Origin: Ilex aquifolium
Lineage: Eukaryota; Streptophyta; Magnoliopsida; Aquifoliales; Aquifoliaceae
DNA length: 64,000 nucleotides
Assembly (NCBI GenBank): GCA_951799425.1
Contig: OX637405.1
Span: 24,903,635 to 24,967,634 of the forward strand
Reading direction: 5' to 3'
Below are positions 24,500-37,650 of the stretch, in pieces. The translations under genes were made by a program, and so were the position numbers. Within the stretch, counting starts at the first letter, position 1, and every line of letters starts with the position of its first letter. Under the pieces are notes generated by a model that saw nothing but the letters and a program-made list of their open reading frames with translations, had not been told where the DNA came from and ran no database searches.

Positions 24500-26080
24500 T
24501 TGTATACAAGTACATTGCACGTGGATCATTTTCAATATCAAATATATTATTGCTATAAAAATTATGAAATACCGTCAACTGTATAAATAAACTTTGCTTA
24601 AATATTTTGTGTAGTATTTAGTGAAACTTAACTCATGGACAAATTTAACCACATATTAACATATAAAATTAGAGTCTCAATAGTCTACTCTAAAGTTAAT
24701 ATCTTTCGTTTTTAAAAGGATAACAAATAAAGAGATGCTTATATTATGATAAACTTGTGACGGTCTATTTCAAAATTCGTTATCATATTTTCGATGGTAA
24801 AAACAAATAACTTGTGAACACTAATTGCTTCATTATTTAGTGAAAGACAAATATTAAATTACACTTCAAAAGAAATGTCATATATACTTCATGAACATCC
24901 TAGAAAAATAATTATCCACAAAAATCTATAATAAACATACTAAAATTTATTTTACCACATTCAAATGGTAAAAATGTATATTCTCAAAATTTAGGATTTG
25001 GTACCTTATGTCTTAGAACAATTCAAAAAACCTAGTCGAACCATGATCCACATGATGGTAGATCTCATTTCAATTATTCAATGCATGAGAAGAATCACAT
25101 AATTTTTTCTACACACGAGATATAGTGCTAAATACAAAAAATGAGTTTCAGTGCTAAACAAAAAATGAATTTATTACCATGAAAATTAAACATATAGAAG
25201 ATATATAATTTAGAGTAAATAAATCTGAATATGCCATTTTCACAGTGATCTTCCACAATTGATCATGCCTGATTCATAAATAAAAAAACGTTTAACAAAT
25301 CAATAAGAAAATTCTCAAGATGTTAGTGCAAGCCTAGCTCCAAGCAAAAGATAAATCATATGAATAGAGCAATGATCTGCAACCAGATAAAAAACATGAG
25401 TATGAGAGAATAGGAGAGGAATAGAATGGTATTACTAGTAATTTATGATTGAAATTCATAGGATTGAATATTTGACTATTAACTGTCCACGTAGCCATAA
25501 AATGGAAGATGAAATGATTGGAATTTTATTTGATTAATTGATATATTTATTGCTAAGAATTTGTACCGTCTGCAAAGTTACAGATCAGTTCTTATTAGAT
25601 GAATGATATATAAAATGGACTTTATGATGGTTATCAATGGGATAATATTTGTATAAATGATAATTTATTATTTTTCATAAAGTAAAGATGATTATTGGAT
25701 TTATTGTAAACAAAAAAGTTTATTAGAAGTAAATGAAAGAAAGATAGAGTCATTAACTCAGGAAATTAAAAAAAAAAAAAAGAAGTATAATACATGGAAC
25801 AATAATTATTGTGAAAATGAAAGTATATGAAGAGTCATTTGAATATATAATTAATATTAGGTAATTAGAAAATTAAAAAAAAAGTGCAATACATGGAACA
25901 ATAATTCTTGTGAAAATAAAAGTATATGAAGAGTCATTTGAATATTGAATTAATATTAAGTAATTAAATAAATAAGGATATAGGTGCCTTTAATATTTTT
26001 TATAGGGACATAATAGGTAATTAAAAAAATTTCACTTAGCTTCTTTTTATTAGTAGTATAGATATAGATATAGATATTTT
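24500..26080 (-). mobile_element. Second Helitron-like element, decayed
   Basis: The left edge (24510-24535) is a shortened version of the 23692 terminus (GTACATTGCACGTGGATCATT). The right edge on the minus strand reads TCTATATCTATAC, then TACTAATAAAAAG, as in the neighbour. It contains an approximate 108-bp direct duplication (text AATACATGGAACAATAATT at about 25791 and 25892). Limits are approximate. Confidence 0.5.
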
Positions 26081-26872
26081 TTTATGCTGCAGAAGAGAAC
26101 CATATAACCAATTTTAGAACACAAACTCTTTAAAGGACAATGACTAGTTCATTAATTTGAGGAGGTAGGAAGATATAAAAGAGTGGCTTTACCTTCCCAC
26201 CTTCGTTATTCCAAACATGCCAACTCAACCTCCTCAACAACTAATAGGTGATTGTTAAACTTATCCCCGTAACTAAAATTATCGCTTACACTTCTACGGT
26301 CAACACCCAATAAAAGTTGAGCTTCAATCTAAAGTTAGTGTTGCTGCAAAGGAAAGTAGGAAAAAATAACATAATAAAATACAATCACTCTCCTGACATT
26401 TGCTTAAATTATCCGTCCATCTCGTGATATTTAGTATTGTGACTACAACACCCATTAGTTGTTGAAAAAATTACGTCAATAAAAAACATTTAAATCGTCA
26501 AATTTGTTTCCTTGTTCTTTATTAGAAAAAGATAATACTATGTAATTTCTAGAGTGACTAATGCAGTCACATCTCTCTCTTACCCCCCCCCCCCCCAACA
26601 ACAAATAACAACTCACATAGAGAGTTGCATCATCACCACAATCACCTCTCACCATTAACACACACACACACAAAAAAATAGAGAGGGGGGAGAGAGAGAC
26701 CTATTGACAGAATACTCTGAATCATCAATTTATATACTGATTCAATCCGAGTTCTTGAAATTAGAAGAAGTTCAGTATCTGCTCACAAAATCTTAGTGAT
26801 TTTCTCTATCTAATGAATGGTGATTCAGTTTTAAAACTGCCCATTCTACACCCAACCCCTAGTATATCTTCA
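26081..26872. other. Intergenic DNA with a C tract
   Basis: No gene is recognised. A run of about 15 C lies near 26583-26597, and an (AC)/(AG)-rich patch spans 26658-26698. Confidence 0.5.
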
Positions 26873-26914
26873 ACAGGTTGAGGAGCTGTTGATGCTAACA
26901 GCTCCTCAACCTGT
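26873..26914. repeat. Perfect 18-bp inverted repeat, 6-nt loop
   Basis: Left stem ACAGGTTGAGGAGCTGTT (26873-26890), loop GATGCT, right stem its exact complement (26897-26914). It sits immediately left of the TIR element beginning near 26919. No T tract follows, so it does not look like a terminator. Confidence 0.95.
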
Positions 26915-26918
26915 AACA

Positions 26919-28368
26919 AGGATGGCTGGAGCCTAAGGCCAACAAAGCGATGGCTTTAGGCCTAGTAAGAAAAAAAGGCTCCAATTTTTTTTTTTATAAA
27001 TTAAAACGAAGGCCCCAAATGTAGCTCATGTCAATGTTTGATACTTGATAAGAGTCTAAATCTAATAAAAATAGTAGTTAATTAGGTTAGGGTTCCTCCT
27101 TTAGTGTGTAAACTAATTTTAGTCCTACCAAATTTTTATTATATATAAAGATCCGCCGTGTTGTTAAAAAAATTACATGCGGTCCCTATTTGGGCGCAAA
27201 CGTATCGGGGTTGGGCATTTAGTTTGTTTTCATAACTCATTTTGCCATTGTCACATGATTTCAGTCTAAAATACAATCAGTTTCCTCATCACATGATTTG
27301 ATAGGTACATAAATTATAATGCAACAATTAAGTTTTACATATTCATTAGTAGGTTTAGGTACATGTTCATTCTGATTTACAAAATTTTGAATTGTGTTTA
27401 GTTTTATGTATTTGTGTACCTGTAATAACATATATATACCTTCTTCTCAATTAAATGCTAATGTACATATCTTGTGGATGTATATATTCGTATAATGTAC
27501 CTGAATGATCGTGTATGTTGTTCGTCATATATGATATGTTGTCTATTCATGTAAACACGTATATATTAATTGCGTACCTGTTGTGCTTGTTAATGCATTT
27601 TTTTGTGTGTGTAATTATTTTAAGACGGTTCTAATTGCATAGTTAATTAAAGAGACATCTATTCATATGTCTCATCTCAATATATATGTTCTAGAGATAC
27701 ACTGAATTCAGCTGTTATTAGTAAATATATTTTAATTTACGTGTGAACCACTAGTTAATGGGTACGTTAATCAAGAACATGTCATTTTTTTTTAGTGTGT
27801 CAGTCTAGCGATTTGTGTTTATGGAGAAGAAAGTACATTATGGTAAGTAGCTTTTTCGAATAGGTGTTTCAATTATGTGATGACGTTGTCATTTTTTTTT
27901 TTTTGCAATTCTAAAGGACGTTAATTATGTCCATTGCTTTGACTTTTTAACAAAGACCTAATTCAAAAGTAAATTGGCGAGCGGATTTTTTTTAGAATCT
28001 TATTGGATCTAAGTATCGGCCTCTCAAAAAACTCTAAAAATAGCATTATAAAAGCCTTTGTTTAAGAAAAAAAATAAGGAAGTCGGAACAAAAATTTGGA
28101 CTTAATTGAACTAAACTATATTAATAAAACTTATTTAGCCCTAAATTTATTTTTTTGAAAAAAGACTAAAAGGCCATTCACTATTACATTTCTCTCTCTC
28201 CCTCTCTTCCCTGTTTTCTCTCTATCTCTCTCCATTACTCTCTTTATCTATCTCCTAGTCTATCTCTCTGTTTCTCTCTCGCTCTCTCCCACTCTCTCAC
28301 TCTGTGATAATTTATTTTCTTTTCAAATATATAAAGATTTGATTTGATTTTTTCATCTCTTTCTCCCC

Positions 28369-28409
<41 letters not shown>

Positions 28410-29028
28410 TTTATATCAACATTACAACACCACAATTATATCAATCAGTGACACTAATTAGTCACAATTGCCCTCTAATACACCAAACAATTATTCATGT
28501 ATTCTAATAAATCAAACAGTTATACTAAACAATTACACGAAATTATAACACTAACTCAATTTGTCATTCAGTTGTTTATATAAACCAAACAGTTACACCA
28601 TTTAGTATCACGACATAGTTTTTTAACTTATAAACTAATAAAACTAGAAACAATCGCCAACTTATTACTTTCTCTCTATATCAAGCACGAAAACAATCAC
28701 CAACTTAAAGTTATATTCTTTTTTTAAGTTAATGTTTTGCTTGCAATATATTATTTATTTTACCTTTAACAATTACTTTTATAAACAAAAAAAGTTTTCA
28801 AAGATTAAAATTGATAAAATCTTGCCTCAAATTGATTGTTATAAGAAAGAATTAAGTAAATTAATCATACCATTAACTAAAAATAATATGTTATCATTAA
28901 TTTAATACAATATTTAATTAATAATGTTGTCTTTGAAAAGTGAAAAAAACCACTTAAAAAAATATAAAATACTTCACTTAGATATGTCGCTTTAAGCCTC
29001 CAATCATCTCGAGCCGGCCCTTGCCGAG
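26919..29028. mobile_element. Possible TIR element of about 2.1 kb
   Basis: The left edge CAAGGATGGCTGGAGCC (continuing through GGCTTTAGGCC) is partly mirrored at the right edge, whose complement reads CAAGGGCCGGCTCGAGATGA and then GGAGGCTTAAAGCGAC. The pattern fits a DNA transposon with decayed ends. I found no TSD and no transposase. The interior is AT-rich and includes pyrimidine-rich DNA at 28190-28410. Confidence 0.4.
28372..28405. repeat. (TC)n microsatellite
   Basis: About 34 bp of uninterrupted TC dinucleotides within a longer pyrimidine-rich stretch starting near 28190. Confidence 0.95.
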
Positions 29029-29336
29029 CAACCCCACGTTCTCATATCTTTTCAACCAATCTGACCAAATTATCCATTTTCGACCAAGGGAATAAACTGT
29101 TTTCATTCATAGTTGTAATTTATTGAATGTTCAGTGTGGTGAGAGAATAAGTTTTATTTTCGAAGGGTGCCTTTGGCATTTACCTTAGCCTACCTTCTTT
29201 TTCTATCCTGCAAAATTAATAGCGTGATATTATGACGCATTAGTAAGCCCATCTTCAGTCTGCACTGATATTTTGTAACCCATTGTTATTTGTTATCCTT
29301 CCCAATCATAATATTATTTTTTTGCTGATCATAAAA

Positions 29337-29548
29337 GAGCGGGGTAAATGAGAGCGTTCAGAGACCATCTCGATAGGCATTCATTGTAAGATTATGAGGC
29401 CCCTAACCTCGCTCGTTATTCTTCTGGTGAACGAACCTAGTTAGACTAACATAGCGATCAATCACTGAACTCCAATATGAACTACAAGATTCGAATCTCT
29501 GACCTTAGAGTGAGAAATTCGACCGATACTCCACTTAGCCACCCCACG
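29337..29548 (-). mobile_element. tRNA-derived SINE
   Basis: On the minus strand, Pol III promoter boxes are visible: A box TGGCTAAGTGG (29531-29541) and B box AGATTCGAATC (29488-29498), spaced as in a tRNA gene. A tRNA-unrelated body follows, ending near 29337. There is no cloverleaf tRNA. A 5'-truncated relative lies at 59185-59290 in the same orientation, sharing GAACGAACCTAGTTAG. Confidence 0.78.
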
Positions 29549-32323
29549 GTGGTATCTCCCTAGTATCAACTGAATGCCCCCATGCATTTAATTGTATTTG
29601 TTGATGAGGCATTAGCCGGACTAGTCCAAAAGGGCTACCCAACTCCAGAAAGTGGATCAATTCCATGTGTAATTGTGTCATCAAGAAAGGACCCACATAA
29701 TTTAATTTGTCACTATTCAATGTTCAAACAATATTTAAGAGAGAGAGAGAGAGATAGAGAGAGAAATGCAAGATACATGCACCGGCCCAAAGCATAAGTA
29801 AACGAGAATAGTTTGCAAAAATAATTTTTAACAAGATTTTTGATAGGATATGATGTAACAATGATGTTTTTATAATAATAAAAATTTGATACCGTACCAA
29901 AAATTTTTTTTTTTTTACTTCAAGTTACATTTTTAAAAGATAAAATTCTAACTATTCGAGATAACTCTATGATCGATCATGAATGCCCCCTAATTAACTA
30001 TAACTTCACATTTAAATGGTTTTATTTCACCTCAAAAAATAATAACTTTACATTTAGAAATTGTGATTTCTACCTCAAAAAAATATAATTAACTTGACAT
30101 CAAAAGTGATAAATTTCAGTAAATCTTCCTCTTTTATAAATATCTTTAACATTAGTTGTAATTTCTTTTTTTAATAGTGTATTTTAGTGAGTTACATTAT
30201 AATGTTTAAAACGTTAGGTATGAAATTTCTGTCTATGTAACTTTATTTATAGGTAAATGGATTGATATTTATGTATTTTAGAAAATGGGGTTTTTGTGTA
30301 AATAAAGAAACTTTGAAAGGGTTAAAAGTCTCTACAAAGACTTCAACAAATTGCTTCAGAAAAAGCAGAGGGACAATGGGATATGTCAAATTGGTCAAGT
30401 CAAAAGTTATTTTTCTTCGGCCTTTTTTTTCTTGTCTGCCTTTTTTTTCTTTTTTTAAACTTTCTTGGTGTGTTTGTAGGTTGGGGATAGGGAGGTCGGA
30501 TTCCTTATTCCTTTTGGACTACTTCGATAATTAAAATTGTAGTTTAGAAAATATGGTGGACATCTTTACTCTTGCTATCAATTAAAAAAAAATCGTATTA
30601 CCATTTGAAAAAGACTAATTTTGAGACTCAGATTCGTACCATACATTTAGCGTAGATCATTTACAAGTCAAGGGAGGTTAAGTTTAACGACATAGTAATA
30701 GTTATTGAAAAATTTTCTTCAGTTAAGAAACCCCTAATACTGACGGTACTGCTACCTCATGGGGACAGTAGGAAGAGGAGTTAGTAAACAGAAATTTTGT
30801 TGATAATCCTGAAACCAATGGTTTGGTTAGAGGTTAGAAGGGCCAACTAGGTAGTAATTTTGGCTGTGTCGTGAAGCCCAAATGCCTTTGTCTTTTTTTT
30901 TTTTTAGTCTGTAAATGCTCTCGTCTTTTGCTTACCAACTTTCAGGTGTGAGTTTCATGTCCAAGACTGCAATTAGTAAAAAACTTGGCCCTTTGCACTT
31001 TGAAAAGCAAGTACAAAATGAATAGTCAAAAGAGGTAGGGCAGGCAGAGGAGGACCAAACATCAACGGACAAGAAAGGAAGATGATATTGTACAAGAATT
31101 GGGGAGGAATATTTACATGTGCATGTGGGAAGTGGTCATCCAAACGCGTGGGTCTGGTCCACACATAGGACTTTAGATGGTTCACAACAATGTCTGTGGT
31201 GGACCCCATTTTGGTAGTCAGCTACTATTTGGTTGGTATATTTGGATAAGATGAATTGACCCACAAACGTTTGATTATCACAAGATTAACACGCACTGTA
31301 ACACACCAAAAACAGCTCTGAAACACGTTTTACAACCGTCAACAGTGGACAATTGCCATAAATAGTGACAACTAACCTTTCTTTTTTTTTTTTTCTCACT
31401 TACCAAAAACAAAACCTTCCTGTTTTTTGGTGGGAAAGAAAAAGAGACAGCCAACTTTATAATTGTCATTTTGAAGCATTTCCTTATGATCTGTATCTAG
31501 CATTTGATAAATAAATTATGTGACACAAATAAACTTAGACAAGTATGCAATGCAGCATTGTGTCGTATATGATCGACTTCATAGAAATATGTGGTTACTC
31601 CAAACCCGAAACTTATTGTCCAGAACAGATACAAGATTCGGGTTTGGAGAGCGAATTCTTTCAACTCAAAACAGATCTTTGGGAGGATATTTTGGAAAGT
31701 GACATAAATTTGAGAGGAAAAATTCCTTGAGATTGTGAAAATCACCACATAAAAATTCTATATCGGAAGTAAAGGATTTCAGATCACGATGTCCTTAAAA
31801 CCCATAACATATCATTTCAACTCAAACAAAAACTATCATACAGTCTCAATAGGCTGAGTTCAAGATTCCTGCAAAAGGATTTTATATTCCATTCCATTCA
31901 TGTTAAACTGTTTTACAAGAGTATCATCTCATGAAAATGCACTAGTTTATGTGCAAATTATACATGTTAACCAATCTAAATATTAAACTGAACGGGGGGA
32001 AATGTTTGAGAATGGGCGAATACAAATTAGGGTCCTCTACAACGAGCGAGAATTCAAGCTGCATAAGCTATCCCGGCTCCCGGTTTTAGTAAAAATTATA
32101 TACCTCTATGAACTCTAAATTCAACAAGATTTCTGAAAGCATGCTACTCCCACTTTCAGAGTAGCACCCTGCAGACAGATCAACAGAGAAATATTCTACG
32201 TTGATGCTCAAGCGGGTCAAGCCAGGGTAAGCCGAAGAGTTAAAGTGTTCTTCCACTACCTTTACTTGCAAAATGGAAGAAACCTCAAAGGTTACTGAAA
32301 CCAAGTATTCAAGAGTAGAGAAG
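29549..32323. other. Intergenic and 3' flank of the MED26 gene
   Basis: No further gene is recognised. A short GA run lies near 29741-29763. The part next to 32323 (roughly 31900-32323) probably holds the 3' untranslated region of the minus-strand MED26 gene. Confidence 0.5.
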
Positions 32324-35300
32324 CTACCGACGTCCACCTGCCCAATGCTTGTTATGATTGCCAGGTTTCATCTGAGGATTAGGGCCAAGGCCCTGCTTGG
32401 GGAGATCATGCAACTCCATAACCTGAATTGTCCGTTGCCTCTTGGCTGTTAAGAAGAATTACAATTACCATCAATGAAACTCAAAAATAGTTGTATTAAG
32501 CTAAAAAATTACCGACGGAGGTAAATTTCCTGTAATCATAACCCTTTTCAATTTTGAGCCTTTGTTTAAATAAGAATTAAATGTGGGTTTTGTTGCAAAT
32601 TCATCATTGTCCATGGAGTAGTATCGAATAAAAACCAAAAAAACTTAAACGAGTAAAAGGTAAGTAGACAAACCATTCGCAACTTGTTGGTAGCTCTGAT
32701 GGAGCTTCCTTTTTGCAGCTTCAAGCTTATCGCGCTCATCTGAACACCTTGATTTCTAGTTAAGAAAAAAATAACCACCATCTAATAAGTAAACAAAAAG
32801 CTTCAAGCAATAAGCCACCACACATCAGCATCCAGAATACTCACATCCTGTTGAGAAGCCGACAGCCTCTTCTGGATGGTGACTTGGTCTGATTTTGTAA
32901 GGAATTTGGTCTCATCATTAAACTTTTCTTCCACACTCAGTTTTGTAGGTCTACCAGGCCCAGATGCAGCACTGGCAGACTTATTTGGTTTCATAACAGT
33001 TGCTTGTTTCTTCATCACAGCTTCTTGTTTCTTTATTTGTGCACCCTTCTTATCCTGCTCACACTTCTTGTCCTTGAGAGGAACCTCGTGGGAGAACTGT
33101 GGTTTATGCATGGAAATATTTTGGTTCTCTCGTGATGGCTTTCTACCATATTCATGGTTCTTGTTGAATTCCCCACTGTTTCGAGGATCTGAAACAACAT
33201 CCCCCAATCAGTCACGAACTAAAAATGGGGAATTCGACTAAAGAACCAAATAGCAAAAGCTATATGAGAAAAGCACAAGGGACACATATCGACTCACTTC
33301 CATCATCATCCATGCCATCAAAGAACTTCGCACATCACAATTGAGGACACAAACAAGCGAAACTAAGTCAGTGTACAAGCACAAAAAAAGGAGAATTGCT
33401 TTTATTAATACAAAGGAAGAGTGAGACATACCTGAGAGAGCTCCATTGAAGTAGTCTGAGTAGCAAAAAAGACTGCTTCATCCAGCGGAGGAAAAGGTAG
33501 CCCCTCCTCTTCATCCAGCGGAGGAAAAGGTAGCCCCTCCTCTTCATCAACAGTTGACGGGTTCAGAGATTCTGGTGTTCCTTCTGCACATATTAGTTGA
33601 TGAGTACCACATCATCTTTGATCTAAGTTGGAATTGAGAAAACAAACATCGACTAGAAAATGCAAATCCAGTACAAAAAAGAATCCTGACTCAATACCTG
33701 CAACTGCCGCTGTAGCATCCAACCACTCATCTACCATAACTTTCCACCCCCTGCAATCAACAACAATACCATTTGGTAAGAGTAAGCTTTTCTGCTTTAA
33801 AATCAGCACAATAAAAAATAAGAATAAAATACACAACGGCTTTCTGAATAAGGAGATGAACTCTGTCCATTATCAAACACTCCCACTAACAAGCAGAAAA
33901 ACCAAAAGGATTGTAGTCCAAAAATGGCTACGAAAATTGCTTTCTCTTATTTCTACGCATTCCATCTGATGAATCTGAAATTCATTAGAAGTCATGACCC
34001 ACTCTCATAGCAAACTTGAGAAATGCCAAATTATGTCACTAAAATCATCGGACAAATGCAGAAAAAGAGATTCATTGTCAGAAACTAAAATGGGAATGAT
34101 GCGGACGGGCCAAAATTCTTTCTCACTAACGTCATAAAAATTTATGATTGGTGTTTAGTAAATGTTTATATGCAGTCATCTCACATTTTCTACTTGTATC
34201 AAATGACCAGAAGAAGAACAAAGAAACCTAATTAGCCAAGAAGCAAAATTGCATACTCAATCAGTGTTCGTGCAAGATGCCTAATCTGCTTTGATCCATG
34301 CTTTTGGAGAACATTAACAGCTTTGCCAATCTCCGTAGCCTGAAGTATGAAGAATAGAATTAACAAAATACTTGGAACAGATCAAAGAAGTAGCCAACCA
34401 AAACAAGGCACGCAAATTCTAGTGACTCGAAAATTATTCTATTCAAACCTTTAGAGTTTCAACAGACAGAGCCATCAGTTGAAGCCTCCTCAGTGAATCA
34501 TATAAGATTTGATCAGACTGTCAGGAAAAAAAATAAAAACACATCAGTCAATACCAGGAAACTCAAAAAATAAATGGATCTCTATTAACAAACAGGTCAA
34601 AGTACAACAAAGTTCTTCCATTAAAAACCAATTATAACTCAACATCTTCAAAAACTATCCTAAGTGATCAATATTACTGGAGAATTAATTAATTGAATAA
34701 CTAATAAAGGTCCCAAGGATTCCAAACTATTTTGCTGACAGCCCAATGTGCTAGTTGCAATCAGAGATGATATGTAGAAACAATAGACCATACTTCATTT
34801 TAATAGCAAAAAACCTTCAAAATCTTCAAAACCCATTTCAAAAATCCAGTAAACTACACAATCAGCTAACTTGATCCACAAAAAGAAGTATCAGAACTGC
34901 AAAATTCATCTTAATAAACCCAAATCACTATACTAGTTGAAACTGAAAGAAAAATCAGCAGTAGAGATGGATCAAACCTCATCTTGATTGTTATCAAATA
35001 TCTCTTTGATCCTCAAGACCTCCCCAACAATCTGACTTTCTTCTTCAATCTCGTTAGTCAATGCCTCTGCTTCTCCAAAGCTGTAATTGCTAACTTGGTT
35101 CATATTCATTTCTCCATGATCCTGATCATGATCATCTATAGTACTATCCACCTTGCTTTCCTTATTACGACCAGCCTCAAATTCACACCCATCTCTATCA
35201 AACCCACTCTTGCACCCCTCATCCTTATCATCACAAGGCTCTGCCAACTCCACCCGATCGCACCCTGAACACTTGGTCAATTTACAAGCAAACAACTTCT

Positions 35301-35448
35301 CAGCAATTCGATCCCTTCTCAATCTGAACTCCTGGGGACAATCTGAGACTGCCACCATAATAGCATGTTCAATTATATCAAATATATCCGAATTCGCAGT
35401 CCGGAAATAGTCCCTCCACTTATCAAGAGTTACAAAACTCATTTCCAC
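32324..35448 (-). CDS. MED26: Mediator subunit 26 (MED26b-like), nine exons
   Basis: Model: complement(join(32324..32445, 32674..32755, 32845..33188, 33298..33325, 33432..33583, 33698..33750, 34257..34339, 34449..34517, 34978..35448)), 467 aa. All eight introns are GT-AG and phases agree throughout. Exon 1 carries the plant MED26 N-terminus (LDKWRDYFRTANSDIFDIIE). The TFIIS N-terminal (LW) fold spans about residues 140-225, through DSLRRLQLMALSVETLK, VLQKHGSKQIRHLARTLIE and GWKVMVDEWLDATAAVA. A Lys/Gln-rich linker follows, and the tail has KLEAAKRKL and KRQRTIQVMELHDLPKQG. The family is a nuclear Mediator subunit linking RNA polymerase II to elongation factors. Oddities: a 28-bp exon at 33298-33325, and a 33-bp in-frame tandem duplication in the 33432-33583 exon. 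It appears intact. The start is the first ATG that gives the conserved N-terminus. Confidence 0.95.
33478..33543 (-). repeat. 33-bp in-frame tandem duplication in MED26
   Basis: Two identical 33-bp copies encode DEEEGLPFPPL twice in the acidic linker after the LW domain. The frame is preserved. Plant MED26 proteins, as I recall them, have one such motif. Confidence 0.85.
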
Positions 35449-36240
35449 AACTTTAGATTGAATCCTCCGGTAAATCGGATTATAACAAGAACCGAGATCT
35501 GAAATTAAACCCTACTCAATACGCAGAAGTCAGAACTCAATGCTAATGGGATTTGAATGATACGCAGAAATCAAAATTTGGTTCCGACACAATTCTGATA
35601 GGAAACAACCAAGAAAAAGGCCAAAAACATTGGATTTCAATCAGTTTTGACCCAGAAAAATTGATGGGTAGTTTTGATATCGGATGAATAAAAAACTACG
35701 TCACAAAGAAAAGATAAAGATCAATAAGATCGTAGCAGGTGACCAGAAATCAAATGTGAAAAGTTTGAATTTTCTTTAGAACCAAAATTTTCCGGGAAAA
35801 TCAAAAAACATTTCTAGTCAATCAATGTGCTATAGCGGAGAAAATATTTAGGAAACAAAAAAAACAGTAGCTGAGGTTTTATCCTGATTGAGGTAGGAAT
35901 CTAATCCAAAGTATTGCCGGAAGATCAAAGAGAAATCCAGAGAAAGATATGTGCCAACAGTGAATATGTTAGGATGATAGATATTCTCTCTCTTTTTTGT
36001 GTTTCTCTCTCTAGAATACAAGGTGCTGCAAAAAAGGACGAATTTTTTATTTTTGTTTTTGGGTTAGCTTGAAAAACAAGGGCAGGTGATCCGCACAAAG
36101 AGAACGCGTTCGCAGAACGTTCAACTTCAAAGCGGTTTACAATACCCGGGTGTGAATAGGGAGAGTACTTTGGAGATTTTGTTGACTGCTTGGTAGTTTT
36201 TTTTTTTTGAGAAAGACTCCTTGGTAGTTGGTACACATCA
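35449..36240 (-). promoter_or_regulatory. Leader and promoter region of MED26
   Basis: Upstream of the MED26 ATG on the minus strand lies non-coding DNA with a GA-rich block (complement of 35985-36015, GAGAGAAACAC and AGAGAGAGAATATC) that could be the 5' leader. No clear TATA box was identified, so the start site is a guess. Confidence 0.4.
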
Positions 36241-37640
36241 ATTTTATCAAGTTTTTTGCATTATTTCAGCCAACTTTTATGGGTGTATTTCATTGCTTAA
36301 TTATATAAAATAAAAAAGTTTTTTTAGAAATTTAAAATTGAAACAAAAACTTCAAGATTTTAGAATTCACCTCATCTAGGTTACACATTGAGAGAGAGGT
36401 AAAAAATATTGGGTTTAATTGTTACACTATGTCAGCGGTTCACTAATAAATAAATAAATTAGCAAATGGGGTCTAACAAAATTCATAATCATTCAGTCAT
36501 GTCATAAATAATCACCTCTATGATAAGAAATGGACTTTACTTTACTTTTTTTATTCTTTTTTTATTAAATTGTTAGATCATGTCAGCATTTACTCGAGAG
36601 AGACTGAGAGGGGGGGTTTGAAGGCGGAATTAAAGTAGAACTATACACAAATATAGTTATTTTTTTAAGACTTGTTTTATCATATTTTAGGAATTTTTAC
36701 TATATAAAAATAAAATCAATTTATTACAATAAAATGATACATTGTATGACTCTCATGTCAAGTGAGGAGCTGCTAGTTTAATTTCACCTCAGTACCTCTA
36801 AATTTTGATATCGTTTAAAATTTTAAATTTGTAAAAAATGATGTAAAATAAATATTTACCTTAAATTTAGACAACCCATAACATGACACTTGTTTATACG
36901 GTCTATCTAACGTTATTTTATATTGTAAAATTGGACTAATTGTATATCATGTTATGTTGTAGTGTAACATGGTCCAACACATGATATTAAAGTTACAATC
37001 AAACTAATTAATATAATCCTTTACTTTAATACTTAAACAAAAAGTCCAATTTATTTATAAAAAAAAGACATGGAAAGGCATATGTTTTTTTGTAAATAAA
37101 TATGCCTCGTTCCATTAGCTAGGATTTACGTTTTTCATAGAATTATTGGAGTCATAAAATTAAAGATTGATTCAAGATTTAGGTTTTTCACCTACTTTTT
37201 TAAATAAAAAAAAACAAAACTGCATTTAGAGAATTATGGACAAAAAATTTCAATATCAAACTAAGAGATTTCTTTTTAAATCTCTCCCATTCATTGTTGA
37301 TATGTATATTTATGTATTTTCCAAAAAAAAAAAATTTATTTTAATTTTTCATTTGGTGATCCTTGAATACATGCAAAATATATTTTTTAATGTGGAGTGA
37401 TTTTCTTTTGGTGAATCTAAGTTGATAATCTCAATTAATTATGCAGCAATAAATAAGCTTTAATAACCACCAAACCTAATCATAATTAAGAGATATTACT
37501 CCATTGTTTTTTATTTATTTTTGGACTCAATTGTGTTAATGGAGTCGTGTGGAGTAAAATATCATTTAATACATTTTTTTAATAAATTGTATGTCATGCA
37601 TTCAAGTGGAATTCATTATATATAAGTGGATCTCTCACCT
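36241..37640. other. AT-rich intergenic DNA
   Basis: No gene and no element with clear ends was recognised. Confidence 0.5.
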
Positions 37641-37650
37641 ATTAATAATT

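Noticed and set aside
28190..28435. Arg/Glu-repeat protein on the minus strand
   Set aside because: It is a translation of the TC microsatellite.
29485..29548. tRNA gene
   Set aside because: A and B boxes are present but no cloverleaf or anticodon arm forms; a tRNA-derived SINE fits better.
32803..33241. Separate genes at the MED26 exon 7 position (both strands)
   Set aside because: The minus frame runs past the true exon into introns; the plus frame is its shadow.
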